Shown: one piece after another, positions 24,869 to 33,735 of the stretch
Numbering within the stretch: the stretch's first letter is position 1
How the letters are laid out: the number at the start of each line of letters is the position of its first letter
Source: UKL13-2 sp947085425
GTDB taxonomy: Bacteria > Pseudomonadota > Gammaproteobacteria > Burkholderiales > Usitatibacteraceae
Assembly: GCA_947085425.1 (NCBI GenBank)
Contig: CAMTWK010000008.1
Coordinates: forward strand, 1 to 55,877
Direction: 5' to 3'
Length of the DNA: 55,877 bases
Made by a program: the position numbers and the translations under genes
The notes under the pieces: model-generated
The model's database searches: none
Told to the model about the DNA's origin: nothing
Seen by the model: only the letters and a program-made list of their open reading frames with translations

Positions 24869-26773
24869 ATGTTAGAAGCCATCCGTAGCGCCGCAAAAAC
24901 CTGGGTTGCCAAGGTTATCCTGGTCCTTATTACCATCCCGTTCGCGTTGTGGGGTGTTGAATCCTATGTGCGCAATGCGCCCGGCACCAATACGGTCGCC
25001 AAAGTGGCGGGGGAAAAAATTATCGGTCAGGAGTTCGACAACGCGGTGCAAAACCAGTTGACTCGCTTACGGCAACAGTTTGGCAATCAAATCGATGCAT
25101 CGGTGATGGATAACCCGGAGATGCGTAAGGGCGTACTCGATCAATTGATCGACCAGCGCCTGCTGGATCAGGCTTCGCGCAACAACGGGCTGACCGTAAG
25201 TGACGCACGTTTGCGTGACCTCATTGTCACCAACACCAATTTTCAGGAGGACGGTAAATTTTCGCCCGCCCTTTATGAGCGGGTGATCAAAGCGCAGGGT
25301 TATAGTGCGGCGTCATTTGAAGCGCTGATGCGCCAGGATTCAGCGCGCCAACAATTTTTGGACAGCGTGGCCAATACCGCCATTGTTGCCAAGACCAGTG
25401 TGCTGGGCTACATTCAAGCAAACGAACAATCGCGTGAAATTGCGCTTGTGATGATTTCGCCAGATTCATTTGTCGCAAAAATTAAAGTGACGCCGGAAGA
25501 GGCCAAGGCCTTTTACGATAAAAACCAGAAAGATTTCACCATTCCGGAGCAGGTTCGCGCCGAGTACGTGGAATTGTCGCTGGATGCATTGGCACCATCG
25601 ATCGCGGTGACTGCGGATGAGGTTGCCAAGTATTACGCCGATAACAAGTCGCGTTATGTCACCAAGGAAGAGCGCAAGGCATCACACATCCTGATCACCG
25701 TCGCCAAAGACGCCAAGGATGAAGTGAAAAAAGCGGCCGAGGAAAAGGCCGGCACATTGTTTGCACAGATTAAGAAAAATCCAAAAGAATTTGCCGATCT
25801 GGCAAAAAAACATTCTCAAGATCCGGGATCCGGTGCCAATGGCGGTGATCTGGGTTTTTTCAGTCGTGGCATGATGGTGCCGGCGTTTGACAAGGCGGTT
25901 TTTGGTGGCAACAAGGATGAATTGTTGGGGCCGATCCTGACCGACTTTGGTTATCACATCATCCGCATCACCGATATCAAGCCGGAGAAGGGCAAGTCAT
26001 TGGCTGATGCCACACCCGAGATTGAAGGTGAACTCAAAAAACAAAAGGCTTCCCGCAAGTATGCTGAATTGGCCGAAAAGTTTTCGAATGCCGCCTTTGA
26101 GCAGTCCGCCAGTTTAAAAGCAGCAGCGGAAGTGGCCAATTTGGCGATTAAACAATCGGGCTTTTTTGCCAAGGGTCAGGCGTTTCAGCCGCCGTTTAAT
26201 AATCCAAAATTATCGGCGGCGTTGTTCACGGACGACGTATTAAAAAATAAACGTAACACCGAGGCGGTCGAAATCGGCTCCAGTTCCCTGGTGGTGGCGC
26301 GGGTGGTTGAAGTCAAACCGGCCGTGGTGCGTCCATTTGCCGAGGTGCAGGTAGGGCTGATTCAAAAGTTGGCGCGTGACCAGGCGGTGGCGTTGGCGAA
26401 GAAAGATGGCGAGGCGAAATTGGCGGCTCTGCGGGCTGGCAAAGGCGAGGTCAAATTCCCGGCGCTGCTGGCCGTCAGCCGTGCTTCGGCGGGTGGTCTG
26501 CCAGCTGCGGTGATTGATGCGGCCATGCGCGCCAATCCCAAATCATTGCCAACTTATGTTGGTTATGCCGACCCTTCCGGGAGCTATGTATTGATCCAAA
26601 TCGCAAAAGTTATTGATGCAACCGCAGCCGATGATGCCAAACTTGCGGCCACACAATCGCGATTGCAGCAAACGGTTGGTCAAAATGAACTGGTGTCCAT
26701 GTTGGTTGATTTGCGCAAAGAGTACGATGTGTCGATCGTTAAAGGCGCAATTGACAAACCAACTGACAAATAA
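24869..26773 (+). CDS. ppiD: periplasmic folding chaperone/peptidyl-prolyl isomerase PpiD (SurA-N/PpiC type)
   Basis: This 634-residue protein has a short cytosolic start (MLEAIRSAAKTW), one membrane helix (about 13-33), a SurA-N-like chaperone region and one parvulin-type PpiC domain (about 255-350, from KASHILITVAKD to GYHIIRITD). A helical C-terminal part follows. PpiD is anchored in the inner membrane near the translocon and aids folding of exported proteins. I chose the ATG at 24869; the frame is open 13 codons further with a TTG, but MLEAIR matches the family. It sits downstream of hupB and the tRNAs, as in many beta- and gammaproteobacteria. Confidence 0.92.
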   Translation: MLEAIRSAAKTWVAKVILVLITIPFALWGVESYVRNAPGTNTVAKVAGEKIIGQEFDNAVQNQLTRLRQQFGNQIDASVMDNPEMRKGVLDQLIDQRLLDQASRNNGLTVSDARLRDLIVTNTNFQEDGKFSPALYERVIKAQGYSAASFEALMRQDSARQQFLDSVANTAIVAKTSVLGYIQANEQSREIALVMISPDSFVAKIKVTPEEAKAFYDKNQKDFTIPEQVRAEYVELSLDALAPSIAVTADEVAKYYADNKSRYVTKEERKASHILITVAKDAKDEVKKAAEEKAGTLFAQIKKNPKEFADLAKKHSQDPGSGANGGDLGFFSRGMMVPAFDKAVFGGNKDELLGPILTDFGYHIIRITDIKPEKGKSLADATPEIEGELKKQKASRKYAELAEKFSNAAFEQSASLKAAAEVANLAIKQSGFFAKGQAFQPPFNNPKLSAALFTDDVLKNKRNTEAVEIGSSSLVVARVVEVKPAVVRPFAEVQVGLIQKLARDQAVALAKKDGEAKLAALRAGKGEVKFPALLAVSRASAGGLPAAVIDAAMRANPKSLPTYVGYADPSGSYVLIQIAKVIDATAADDAKLAATQSRLQQTVGQNELVSMLVDLRKEYDVSIVKGAIDKPTDK

Positions 26774-26810
26774 GAATTTTTGTGCGGGTTGATTGCTGAT
26801 CAGCTGCATT

Positions 26811-26841
26811 AAAAAAAGCCCGCGTTGCGGGCTTTTTTTAT
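26811..26841. terminator. bidirectional terminator between ppiD and the SDR gene
   Basis: The stem agcccgc/gcgggct has a three-base loop, with seven A before and seven T after. It can end the plus-strand ppiD transcript and the minus-strand SDR transcript that converge here. Confidence 0.9.
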
Positions 26842-26864
26842 TTCTGCAAACCCGTCCGTTTCAT

Positions 26865-27797
26865 TCAGTCGGGCATATTCGAAAGATCCGGGCGGGCGTC
26901 TGTTTTCATCGCAAACGGATCGCGCGGGTTACTCTGATTGGCAATATCATCCAGGCGCATCTGCACGGTTGGCATGATTTTTGGATGGGTAATAATATAA
27001 AAACGCTTTTCAACAATTGCCTCAAACGTTAAGCGGGCGACATCCGCGGCAGAAAGTTTGCCGGAGCCGACCGCTTTATTGGTCATCAATTGCGCGAGTT
27101 TCATCGACGCAGTGGCGGCCTGGCTGTTTTTGAGGGTCTCGGGTCGCGCCCGATGCGACTGACTGATACCGGTCGGCACAAAGGCCGGACACAAGACGCT
27201 GCAATTGATTTGCCGGGGGGCACCCCCGGCTTGCGAGGCCGGGGCCGCCTGGACCGCCTGAAGGTCATGAAACAAGGTTTCCGACAATGCCACCACCGCG
27301 TGTTTGGAAACGTTGTAGGCGCCCATTAATTGCGGCGACAATAAACCCGCCATTGACGAGGTGTTGACGATGTGGCCCTCGTATTCGGCATCGTTTTTGG
27401 CTTGTTCAAGCATGAGTGGCGTAAACACCCGCACACCATGAATCACGCCCCATAAATTGACACCCAACACCCACTGCCAATCCTTGACGGTGTTTTCCCA
27501 CAACAAACCACCCGCACCGACGCCGGCGTTGTTAAACAGCAAATTCACGCCGCCAAATGATTCCATGGCAAACGCTGCCAGGGCATCCATGTCATCGGCA
27601 TTACTGACGTCACATTGTTTGCCAACGACGGCGGCACCGCTGGCTTGTAACATCGCCACCGTTTCATTGAGCGGTGCTTCCAGTACATCGGCCAATACCA
27701 GCTTCATCCCCAGTGCCGAGCCGCGCAGCGCAAATTCGCGGCCGAAGCCCGAGCCGGCACCGGTAATGACAGCAACTTTGCCGTTGAAATTTTTCAT
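26865..27797 (-). CDS. short-chain dehydrogenase/reductase
   Basis: This 310-residue classical SDR has the cofactor motif TGAGSGFG (near 13-20), NNAGVG, Ser in VNTSSMAG and an intact YNVSK active site. The acidic residue after beta2 (VLADV) suggests NAD preference, but the substrate is unknown. The C-terminal extension beyond about residue 250 is long for the family. It ends at the shared terminator with ppiD and lies downstream of fabI on the same strand (113-base gap). Confidence 0.88.
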   Translation of the reverse strand: MKNFNGKVAVITGAGSGFGREFALRGSALGMKLVLADVLEAPLNETVAMLQASGAAVVGKQCDVSNADDMDALAAFAMESFGGVNLLFNNAGVGAGGLLWENTVKDWQWVLGVNLWGVIHGVRVFTPLMLEQAKNDAEYEGHIVNTSSMAGLLSPQLMGAYNVSKHAVVALSETLFHDLQAVQAAPASQAGGAPRQINCSVLCPAFVPTGISQSHRARPETLKNSQAATASMKLAQLMTNKAVGSGKLSAADVARLTFEAIVEKRFYIITHPKIMPTVQMRLDDIANQSNPRDPFAMKTDARPDLSNMPD

Positions 27798-27910
27798 GAG
27801 TTATCTATAAAGGCTAATAAATACGGTAATTTCCAAATACTTATGTCTGGAAACGGCCGTTGGCAATGGAGGTTGATGTTTCTATCAATTTTCAGGGTGG
27901 CGCTGATGGC

Positions 27911-28693
27911 TTAGTGCGGCATGCCGGCAACAACAGTGTTGAAGCCGCAATCCACATAGGTGATTTCGCCGGTGACCGCGCTGGCCAGATCACTCATCAA
28001 AAAGGCGGCAACATTGCCGACTTCTTCCTGGGTGACACCGCGCCGAAGTGGCGCGTGCTCTTCAAAAAAACTCAGCATTTCGCGAAATCCGGCGATACCG
28101 GCCGCGGCGAGTGTCTTGATTGGTCCCGCCGAAATGGCATTGGCGCGTATGCCACGCGGGCCAAGACTAGACGCCAGGTAGCGGGTGACGGCCTCGAGGC
28201 TGGCCTTGGCGGTGCCCATGGTGTTGTAGTTGGGTACCACCTTCTCGGCACCCAAATAAGACAGCGTTAGCACGGCGGCGTTGGGGTTCATGATTGGCAG
28301 GGCGGCTTTGGCCATCGCTGCATAGCTATAACTGGAGATGTCGTGTGCCATACGAAAACTCTCACGAGACAGACCGTCGAGAAAATCGCCGGTGATCGCT
28401 TCACGCGGTGCGTAGGCAATGGCGTGCACAAAGCCGTCAAAGCTGCCCCATTCTGTTTTGACCGACTCAAAACAGGCGGCAATTTCGTCATCACTGGTGA
28501 CGTCGCAGGGCAGGATTATTTTGCCGTCAAAATCGGGAGCCAATTTGTGGACACGCTCACGAATGCCTTCACCCGCATAAGTGAAGGCCAATTCGGCGCC
28601 TTCACGGTGCATGGCTTTGGCGATGCCATAGGCGATCGAGCGGTTGGACAACAAACCGGTAACGAGAATTTTTTTATTGGCGAGAAAACCCAC
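27911..28693 (-). CDS. fabI: enoyl-[acyl-carrier-protein] reductase FabI, GTG start
   Basis: This 260-residue enzyme does the last reduction of each fatty-acid elongation cycle using NADH. It has the divergent FabI cofactor motif GLLSNRSIAYGIA and the YxxxxxxK active site in NYNTMGTAKASLEA. The start is GTG at 28693, giving MGFLANKK, the usual FabI N-terminus; AGGAG lies seven bases upstream. The frame stays open 23 codons further but that part does not match the family. The gene is divergent from the glycosyltransferase. Confidence 0.95.
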   Translation of the reverse strand: MGFLANKKILVTGLLSNRSIAYGIAKAMHREGAELAFTYAGEGIRERVHKLAPDFDGKIILPCDVTSDDEIAACFESVKTEWGSFDGFVHAIAYAPREAITGDFLDGLSRESFRMAHDISSYSYAAMAKAALPIMNPNAAVLTLSYLGAEKVVPNYNTMGTAKASLEAVTRYLASSLGPRGIRANAISAGPIKTLAAAGIAGFREMLSFFEEHAPLRRGVTQEEVGNVAAFLMSDLASAVTGEITYVDCGFNTVVAGMPH

Positions 28694-28786
28694 GGCAGTG
28701 CTCCTGCAAGACGTAAAATGAAACTTCAGTTTAGCTGAATCGCCCGGCAAACCCGCCATCACCTCTTTCTGAAAGCCTGGGTATCG

Positions 28787-29860
28787 ATGTCACGCCGGAT
28801 TTTGATCGTACGCCGCGAAAATATTGGTGATTTGATATTGACCACGCCGCTGATTCGCGCGCTGCGTACAGCCATGCCGGATGCGTTGATCGCGGCATTG
28901 GTTAATTCCTACAATGCGCCGGTACTGGCGGGGAATTTGGATATCGACGAAATTTACGTTTACCAAAAAGGTAAACATGCCGATTCATGGCCGGGGTGGG
29001 TACGTGCCAGATTGGCCCAGGCGGTGCAGCTTTGGCAACTACGCGCGCAAAAATTTGACGATGTTTTGTTACCGGACCCGAGTTACAGCGCCCGCAATAT
29101 TCGCATGGCGAAATTCATCCTAGGCGGTCGCGCGAATACCCGCACGATCGGCTTCGAGGAAAGCGAGAACGGCCAACGAGCCGGTTTGGACGTGGTGATT
29201 TCAAAGGCCAATACCGACCAATGGCACCAAGCGCAGTACATGTATTTGGCGGCGGCGGCTTTTGGCATCGACGCCGACCCACGCCATACTCCGCCGTGTG
29301 TAGTTGTGCCGCAAGTGGTGCCGCAATATGTGGATGCGCCGGTATCGATTGCGGCCAACAGCGCAACTGGCACCCGTCCAATTATTGGACTGCATATCAG
29401 CGCCCGTAAACCATCACAGCGCTGGCCGGCGGCTGCATTTATTGCGCTTGTCAGTTTGCTGCACCAACGCCACCACACCCAGATCCGACTTTTCTGGTCG
29501 CCAGGCAAGGACGATGATCTGCTGCATCCGGGCGATGACGCAAAAGCTGCGGCGATTGTGGCCGGCGTTGGCGCTGACATCGACCTGCTGCCGGTGCCGA
29601 CCAGCACGTTGCGGACATTGATTGACGCGATGGCCACGGTTGATTTATTGGTGTGTTCAGATGGCGGTGCATTACACGTGGCCGCTGGTCTGGGCAAACC
29701 GATCGTTTCATTATTTGGCGATTCTGAAGTGAAGCGATGGCATCCCTGGGGTGTGCCGTTTCGGGCCTTGCAAAAACCATCCAAGACGGTGATCGATCTG
29801 TCGCCGATCGAAGTGCTTGCCGCTGTTGATGAACTGATTGCCCAATTGGCGGCCAAATGA
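28787..29860 (+). CDS. glycosyltransferase family 9 (heptosyltransferase-like)
   Basis: This 357-residue GT-B fold protein starts MSRRILIVRRENIGDLILTT, typical of ADP-heptose:LPS heptosyltransferases. It carries the family C-terminal sugar-nucleotide site (DLLVCSDGGALHVAAGLGK, IVSLFGD). It would add heptose or a related sugar to the lipopolysaccharide core at the inner face of the inner membrane. No other LPS genes are nearby, so the acceptor is not known. The gene stands alone, divergent from fabI. Confidence 0.88.
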   Translation: MSRRILIVRRENIGDLILTTPLIRALRTAMPDALIAALVNSYNAPVLAGNLDIDEIYVYQKGKHADSWPGWVRARLAQAVQLWQLRAQKFDDVLLPDPSYSARNIRMAKFILGGRANTRTIGFEESENGQRAGLDVVISKANTDQWHQAQYMYLAAAAFGIDADPRHTPPCVVVPQVVPQYVDAPVSIAANSATGTRPIIGLHISARKPSQRWPAAAFIALVSLLHQRHHTQIRLFWSPGKDDDLLHPGDDAKAAAIVAGVGADIDLLPVPTSTLRTLIDAMATVDLLVCSDGGALHVAAGLGKPIVSLFGDSEVKRWHPWGVPFRALQKPSKTVIDLSPIEVLAAVDELIAQLAAK

Positions 29861-29998
29861 AACCCTGGTTATTTTTTGTCCGGCCGCCCAATCCGTCATT
29901 GAAAACCAACAGACTGCGTTTCGGGTATAGTTGCCCGTCATTTTCATAGGACGCGGCAAATTGCAGCGTCCTGTCCATTTGGGTTTTGAGAGGTAAAA

Positions 29999-31885
29999 AT
30001 GCGTTTGTATTCACGCTTGATCCATGGCCGTCATGCAGTTGGTTTTGCGATAATTTTTATGTCGTTGTGTTTTACGTTTGTAAATATTGCGGGTGCCCAA
30101 TCCGCCAAGCCGCACACCCCGGACAAAAACAAGGTCATCCGTTACGCCTTCGAAGTCGCCGAGACCAGCATGGATCCTCACAAAGTGTCCGATGTCTACT
30201 CGACCATCGTTCATAACGCTATTTTTGACGCCCCACTGCGTTACGACTATTTGGCGCGGCCACTCAAAGCGGTGCCGAATACCTTGGAGTCGTTCCCGGA
30301 AATATCCGCTGACTACAAAACCTATACCTTGCGGGTGAAGCCGGGAATTTATTTCGCCGATCATCCGGTTTTTGGCGGAAAAAAACGCGAGTTGGTGGCG
30401 GAAGATTATGTTTATTCAATCAAACGCCTGTTTGATCCAACCATGTCCGCCCCATTACTTGCCGAAGTAGAAGACACCATTTTAGGTGCGGACGCGATGC
30501 TGAAAAAGGTTCGCGCCGCCAATAAAATGGACTACGACACACCACTTGAAGGACTGCGTGCGCTGGATCGTTACACCTTTCAGATCAAGTTGCGTGAAAC
30601 CAAACCGGATTTTTATTATGTCTTGACCGATTGCCGCGCCGCCTGCGCGGTGGCGCGCGAAGTGGTTGAAAAATACGGCAGTGATATTGGTTCACACCCG
30701 GTCGGTACCGGTGCCTACCGATTGAAGGAATGGAAACGTTCGTCACGCATGGTGTTTGAATACAACCCGAATTTTCGTGAGGCGTATTTTGAAGGTGAGC
30801 CGGCCGCCGATGACGAGGATGGTCAGCGCATATTGCAATTGATGAAGGGTAAACGGCTGCCACAGGTGTTTAGGGTTGAGATCGCCGTGATTGAAGAGCG
30901 CCAGCCGCGCTACCTTTCCTTCCTCAATAATGAATTTGATTTGTTGTGGTTATTGCCCGAGGACTTTGCCAACATTTCCATCCCCGGCAATCAACTCGCA
31001 CCAAACTTAAAAAAAGCCGGCATACAAATGCAGCAGGTGGCGGCGCTGGATTTGACCTACATATATTTCAATATGGAAGATGCCACCGTTGGCGGTTATA
31101 CGCCCGACAAGGTTGCCTTGCGCCGGGCCATTTCGCTAGCCTATAAAACCGACGATGAAATCAACATCATTCGCAAGGGCCAGGCGATTCCCGCGCATAC
31201 ACCCTATGCACCGGGTGCGCAGGGTTGGGTTCCGGAATTTCGCACCTCGGCCAATGAGTTTGACCCGGCCAAGGCCAAGGCGCTGCTCGATTTGTACGGC
31301 TACAAAATCAATCCAAAAGACTGTGATCCATCTGGAAAAATCTGCTACCGCAGCATGCCAGACGGCAGCCCCTTGGTGCTCAAACACAATTCCACCCCGA
31401 CCGATCGCGACAAACAATTTGATGAATTGTGGAAACGCTCCATGGACGCGGTAGGTTTGCGCATCGAGGTGCGCAAAGGCAAGTGGCCGGATTTTCTGAA
31501 GGAATCCAACGCCGGCAAGTTGATGATGTGGCAACTTGGTGGTTCGGCAACCTCACCGAGCGCCGACACCTGGTTGCAGACCCTGTATGGCCCCAATGAA
31601 GGTTTCAAGGGCAACCGCGCGCGTTTCAAGTCAAAAGAATACGACGCCTTGTTTGAGCAATCCGAACTGCTGCCGCACAGTCCTGAACGCACCCTGCTGT
31701 ATCAGCAGATGGCGCGCATCATGGTGGCGTATGCGCCTTGGAAAATCAACACCCACCGCATCCTCACCGACCTGTGGTATCCCTATGTGATCGGCTTTCG
31801 CCGCCCGTTGGTGCAATCCCAATCGTGGTGGCGGTTTGTCGATGTCGATGTGCCGTTGTTAAAACAATTTGAGGCGAAACGATGA
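29999..31885 (+). CDS. ABC importer substrate-binding protein, family 5 (paralogue 1)
   Basis: This 628-residue periplasmic protein has a signal peptide (about 1-35, ending IAGAQS) and an SBP_bac_5 fold. The motif LARPLKAVPN and the HPVGTGAYRLKEW segment are shared with the next three genes. Such proteins bind peptides or similar oligomers and deliver them to DppB/DppC-type permeases. Unlike the other three paralogues, it replaces the DxDxDG-like loop with a loop holding two Cys (KDCDPSGKICYR). GAGAGG before ATG supports the start. It opens a row of four receptors followed by permeases and ATPase. Its stop overlaps the next start by four bases. Confidence 0.92.
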   Translation: MRLYSRLIHGRHAVGFAIIFMSLCFTFVNIAGAQSAKPHTPDKNKVIRYAFEVAETSMDPHKVSDVYSTIVHNAIFDAPLRYDYLARPLKAVPNTLESFPEISADYKTYTLRVKPGIYFADHPVFGGKKRELVAEDYVYSIKRLFDPTMSAPLLAEVEDTILGADAMLKKVRAANKMDYDTPLEGLRALDRYTFQIKLRETKPDFYYVLTDCRAACAVAREVVEKYGSDIGSHPVGTGAYRLKEWKRSSRMVFEYNPNFREAYFEGEPAADDEDGQRILQLMKGKRLPQVFRVEIAVIEERQPRYLSFLNNEFDLLWLLPEDFANISIPGNQLAPNLKKAGIQMQQVAALDLTYIYFNMEDATVGGYTPDKVALRRAISLAYKTDDEINIIRKGQAIPAHTPYAPGAQGWVPEFRTSANEFDPAKAKALLDLYGYKINPKDCDPSGKICYRSMPDGSPLVLKHNSTPTDRDKQFDELWKRSMDAVGLRIEVRKGKWPDFLKESNAGKLMMWQLGGSATSPSADTWLQTLYGPNEGFKGNRARFKSKEYDALFEQSELLPHSPERTLLYQQMARIMVAYAPWKINTHRILTDLWYPYVIGFRRPLVQSQSWWRFVDVDVPLLKQFEAKR

Positions 31886-33735
31886 TGCGTGTTCTTTCGC
31901 GATTGGCACCTGTATCGTTTGTTGTCGCCATTTTTGCCGCGGTCTTTGCCACCAGTGGTGCCTTTGCGCAAGTGTCGCCGTCGCCGACGGCACCCATCCA
32001 CGCTGATTCAAACAAGGTTTTGCGTTGGGCTTTTGAGATTGCCGAGACCGGATTTGACCCGGCGCAAACGTCGGATTGGTATTCGAGTTATGTCATCTCG
32101 AACATTTTTGACACGCCCCTGACCTACGATTATTTGGCGCGGCCGTTAAAACTCAAACCAAATATTCTTGAAGAAATGCCCGAGGTCTCGCCGGACGGGC
32201 TGGTGTACACCTTGAAATTCCGCAAAGGCATTTATTTTGCCGACGACCCGGCGTTTGGTGGCAAAAAACGTGAAATGGTGGCGGAGGATTTGGTTTACAG
32301 CATGAAGCGGGTGTTTGATGCCAAAACCAGATCGCCTAATTTGCAATATCTGGACGGCAAAATTGCCGGCATGGAAATATTGAAACAACGTCAGCGTGAT
32401 ATCGGCAAGTTTGACTACGACATGCCGATCGAGGGTTTTCAGTTGTTGGACCGGTATACCTTGCGCATCACCTTGGCGGCACCGGATTACAATTTTTTGT
32501 ACATGTTGGCTTTCAACTCCGCCACCGCCTTGATGGCGCGAGAGGTGGTTGAAAAATATGCCAATGACATCATGGCGCATCCGGTTGGCACCGGTCCGTT
32601 CAAGCTTGATCAGTGGAAACGTTCATCCCGCACCGTGTTGGTGGCCAATCCAAATTTTCGCGAGGAATATTGGCACGCCGAGCCGCCGGCAGACGATGCC
32701 CGTGGTCAGGAGACCTATAAAAAACTCAAGGGTCGGCGTTTACCCATGATTGGTCGTATCGAGTTTTATGTGGTTGAAGAAACCCAGCCGCGCTGGTTAT
32801 CGTTCCGCAATATGCAACATGACTATATTGACCGCGTTCCCAATGAGTTTGCCAATATTGCCGCCCCCGGTGGACTGCTTGCAAAGGACTTGGCGAAGAT
32901 GGGCGTGCAAATGAGCCGTACGCCGTCGATGGAAGTCACCTACGCGTACTTCGCGATGGAACATCCGTTGGTGGGCGGTTATACCACGGAAAAAATTGCA
33001 CTTCGTCGCGCCATGATGCTCGGTTACAACACCGCCGAGGAAATTCAAATATTGCGCAAAAATCAAGCGGTACCCGCCGAGTCACCGATTGGTCCGGGTG
33101 CATTTGGGTACGAAGCCAGTTTTCGCACCGAGGCCAATCAGTATGATCCGGCACGCGCGCGCGCCTTGCTGGATATGTATGGTTATGTGGATCGAAATGG
33201 CGATGGTTTTCGTGAGCTCCCCGATGGCAGCCAGTTGGTGATCGAAATGTCGTCGACGCCCACCCATCGCGACCGGCAACTCGATGAAAGCTGGAAAAAA
33301 AGCATGACCGCGATCGGTATCAAGATTAATTTTCCCAAGGCGCAGTGGCCGGACCTGTTGAAGGAGTCGCGTGCCGGCAAGTTGATGAGTTGGCGGTTGG
33401 CGTGGGCCGCAGCCTATCCTGACGCCGATGGATTTTTTGTGATGCTTTATGGCCCCAATGCCGGACAGGCAAATCATTCGCGATTCAAGAATGCGGAATT
33501 TGATCGCTTGTACGAAAAGGCGCGCACCATGCCGCCGAACGACGAACGCATTGCCATTTATCGGCAAATGAATCGAATTTTCCTGACCATTGCCCCGTGG
33601 CGTCTGGGCGTGAGTCGCATTGACACCGATCTGACCCATAAATGGGTCATTGGTTATCAACGCCATCCGGTGTTGCGAGGGGTCTGGAGCATGGTTGATA
33701 TTGATTCGGAGCTCAAGCAACAGGCGCTGCGATAA
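31882..33735 (+). CDS. ABC importer substrate-binding protein, family 5 (paralogue 2)
   Basis: This 617-residue protein has a signal peptide ending near AFAQ (about residue 33), the same SBP_bac_5 fold and shared segments (YDYLARPLKLKPN, HPVGTGPFKLDQW). It has an EF-hand-like loop DRNGDG near the middle of the second lobe, absent from paralogue 1. Substrate type is presumed to be peptides. There are two possible ATG starts three bases apart; GAGG lies seven bases before the first. It overlaps paralogue 1 by four bases and abuts paralogue 3 (TAA then ATG). Confidence 0.92.
   Translation: MMRVLSRLAPVSFVVAIFAAVFATSGAFAQVSPSPTAPIHADSNKVLRWAFEIAETGFDPAQTSDWYSSYVISNIFDTPLTYDYLARPLKLKPNILEEMPEVSPDGLVYTLKFRKGIYFADDPAFGGKKREMVAEDLVYSMKRVFDAKTRSPNLQYLDGKIAGMEILKQRQRDIGKFDYDMPIEGFQLLDRYTLRITLAAPDYNFLYMLAFNSATALMAREVVEKYANDIMAHPVGTGPFKLDQWKRSSRTVLVANPNFREEYWHAEPPADDARGQETYKKLKGRRLPMIGRIEFYVVEETQPRWLSFRNMQHDYIDRVPNEFANIAAPGGLLAKDLAKMGVQMSRTPSMEVTYAYFAMEHPLVGGYTTEKIALRRAMMLGYNTAEEIQILRKNQAVPAESPIGPGAFGYEASFRTEANQYDPARARALLDMYGYVDRNGDGFRELPDGSQLVIEMSSTPTHRDRQLDESWKKSMTAIGIKINFPKAQWPDLLKESRAGKLMSWRLAWAAAYPDADGFFVMLYGPNAGQANHSRFKNAEFDRLYEKARTMPPNDERIAIYRQMNRIFLTIAPWRLGVSRIDTDLTHKWVIGYQRHPVLRGVWSMVDIDSELKQQALR

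Noticed and set aside
29083..29856. Minus-strand frame of 257 codons in the glycosyltransferase gene
   Set aside because: Antisense shadow; the plus-strand GT9 motifs are clear.
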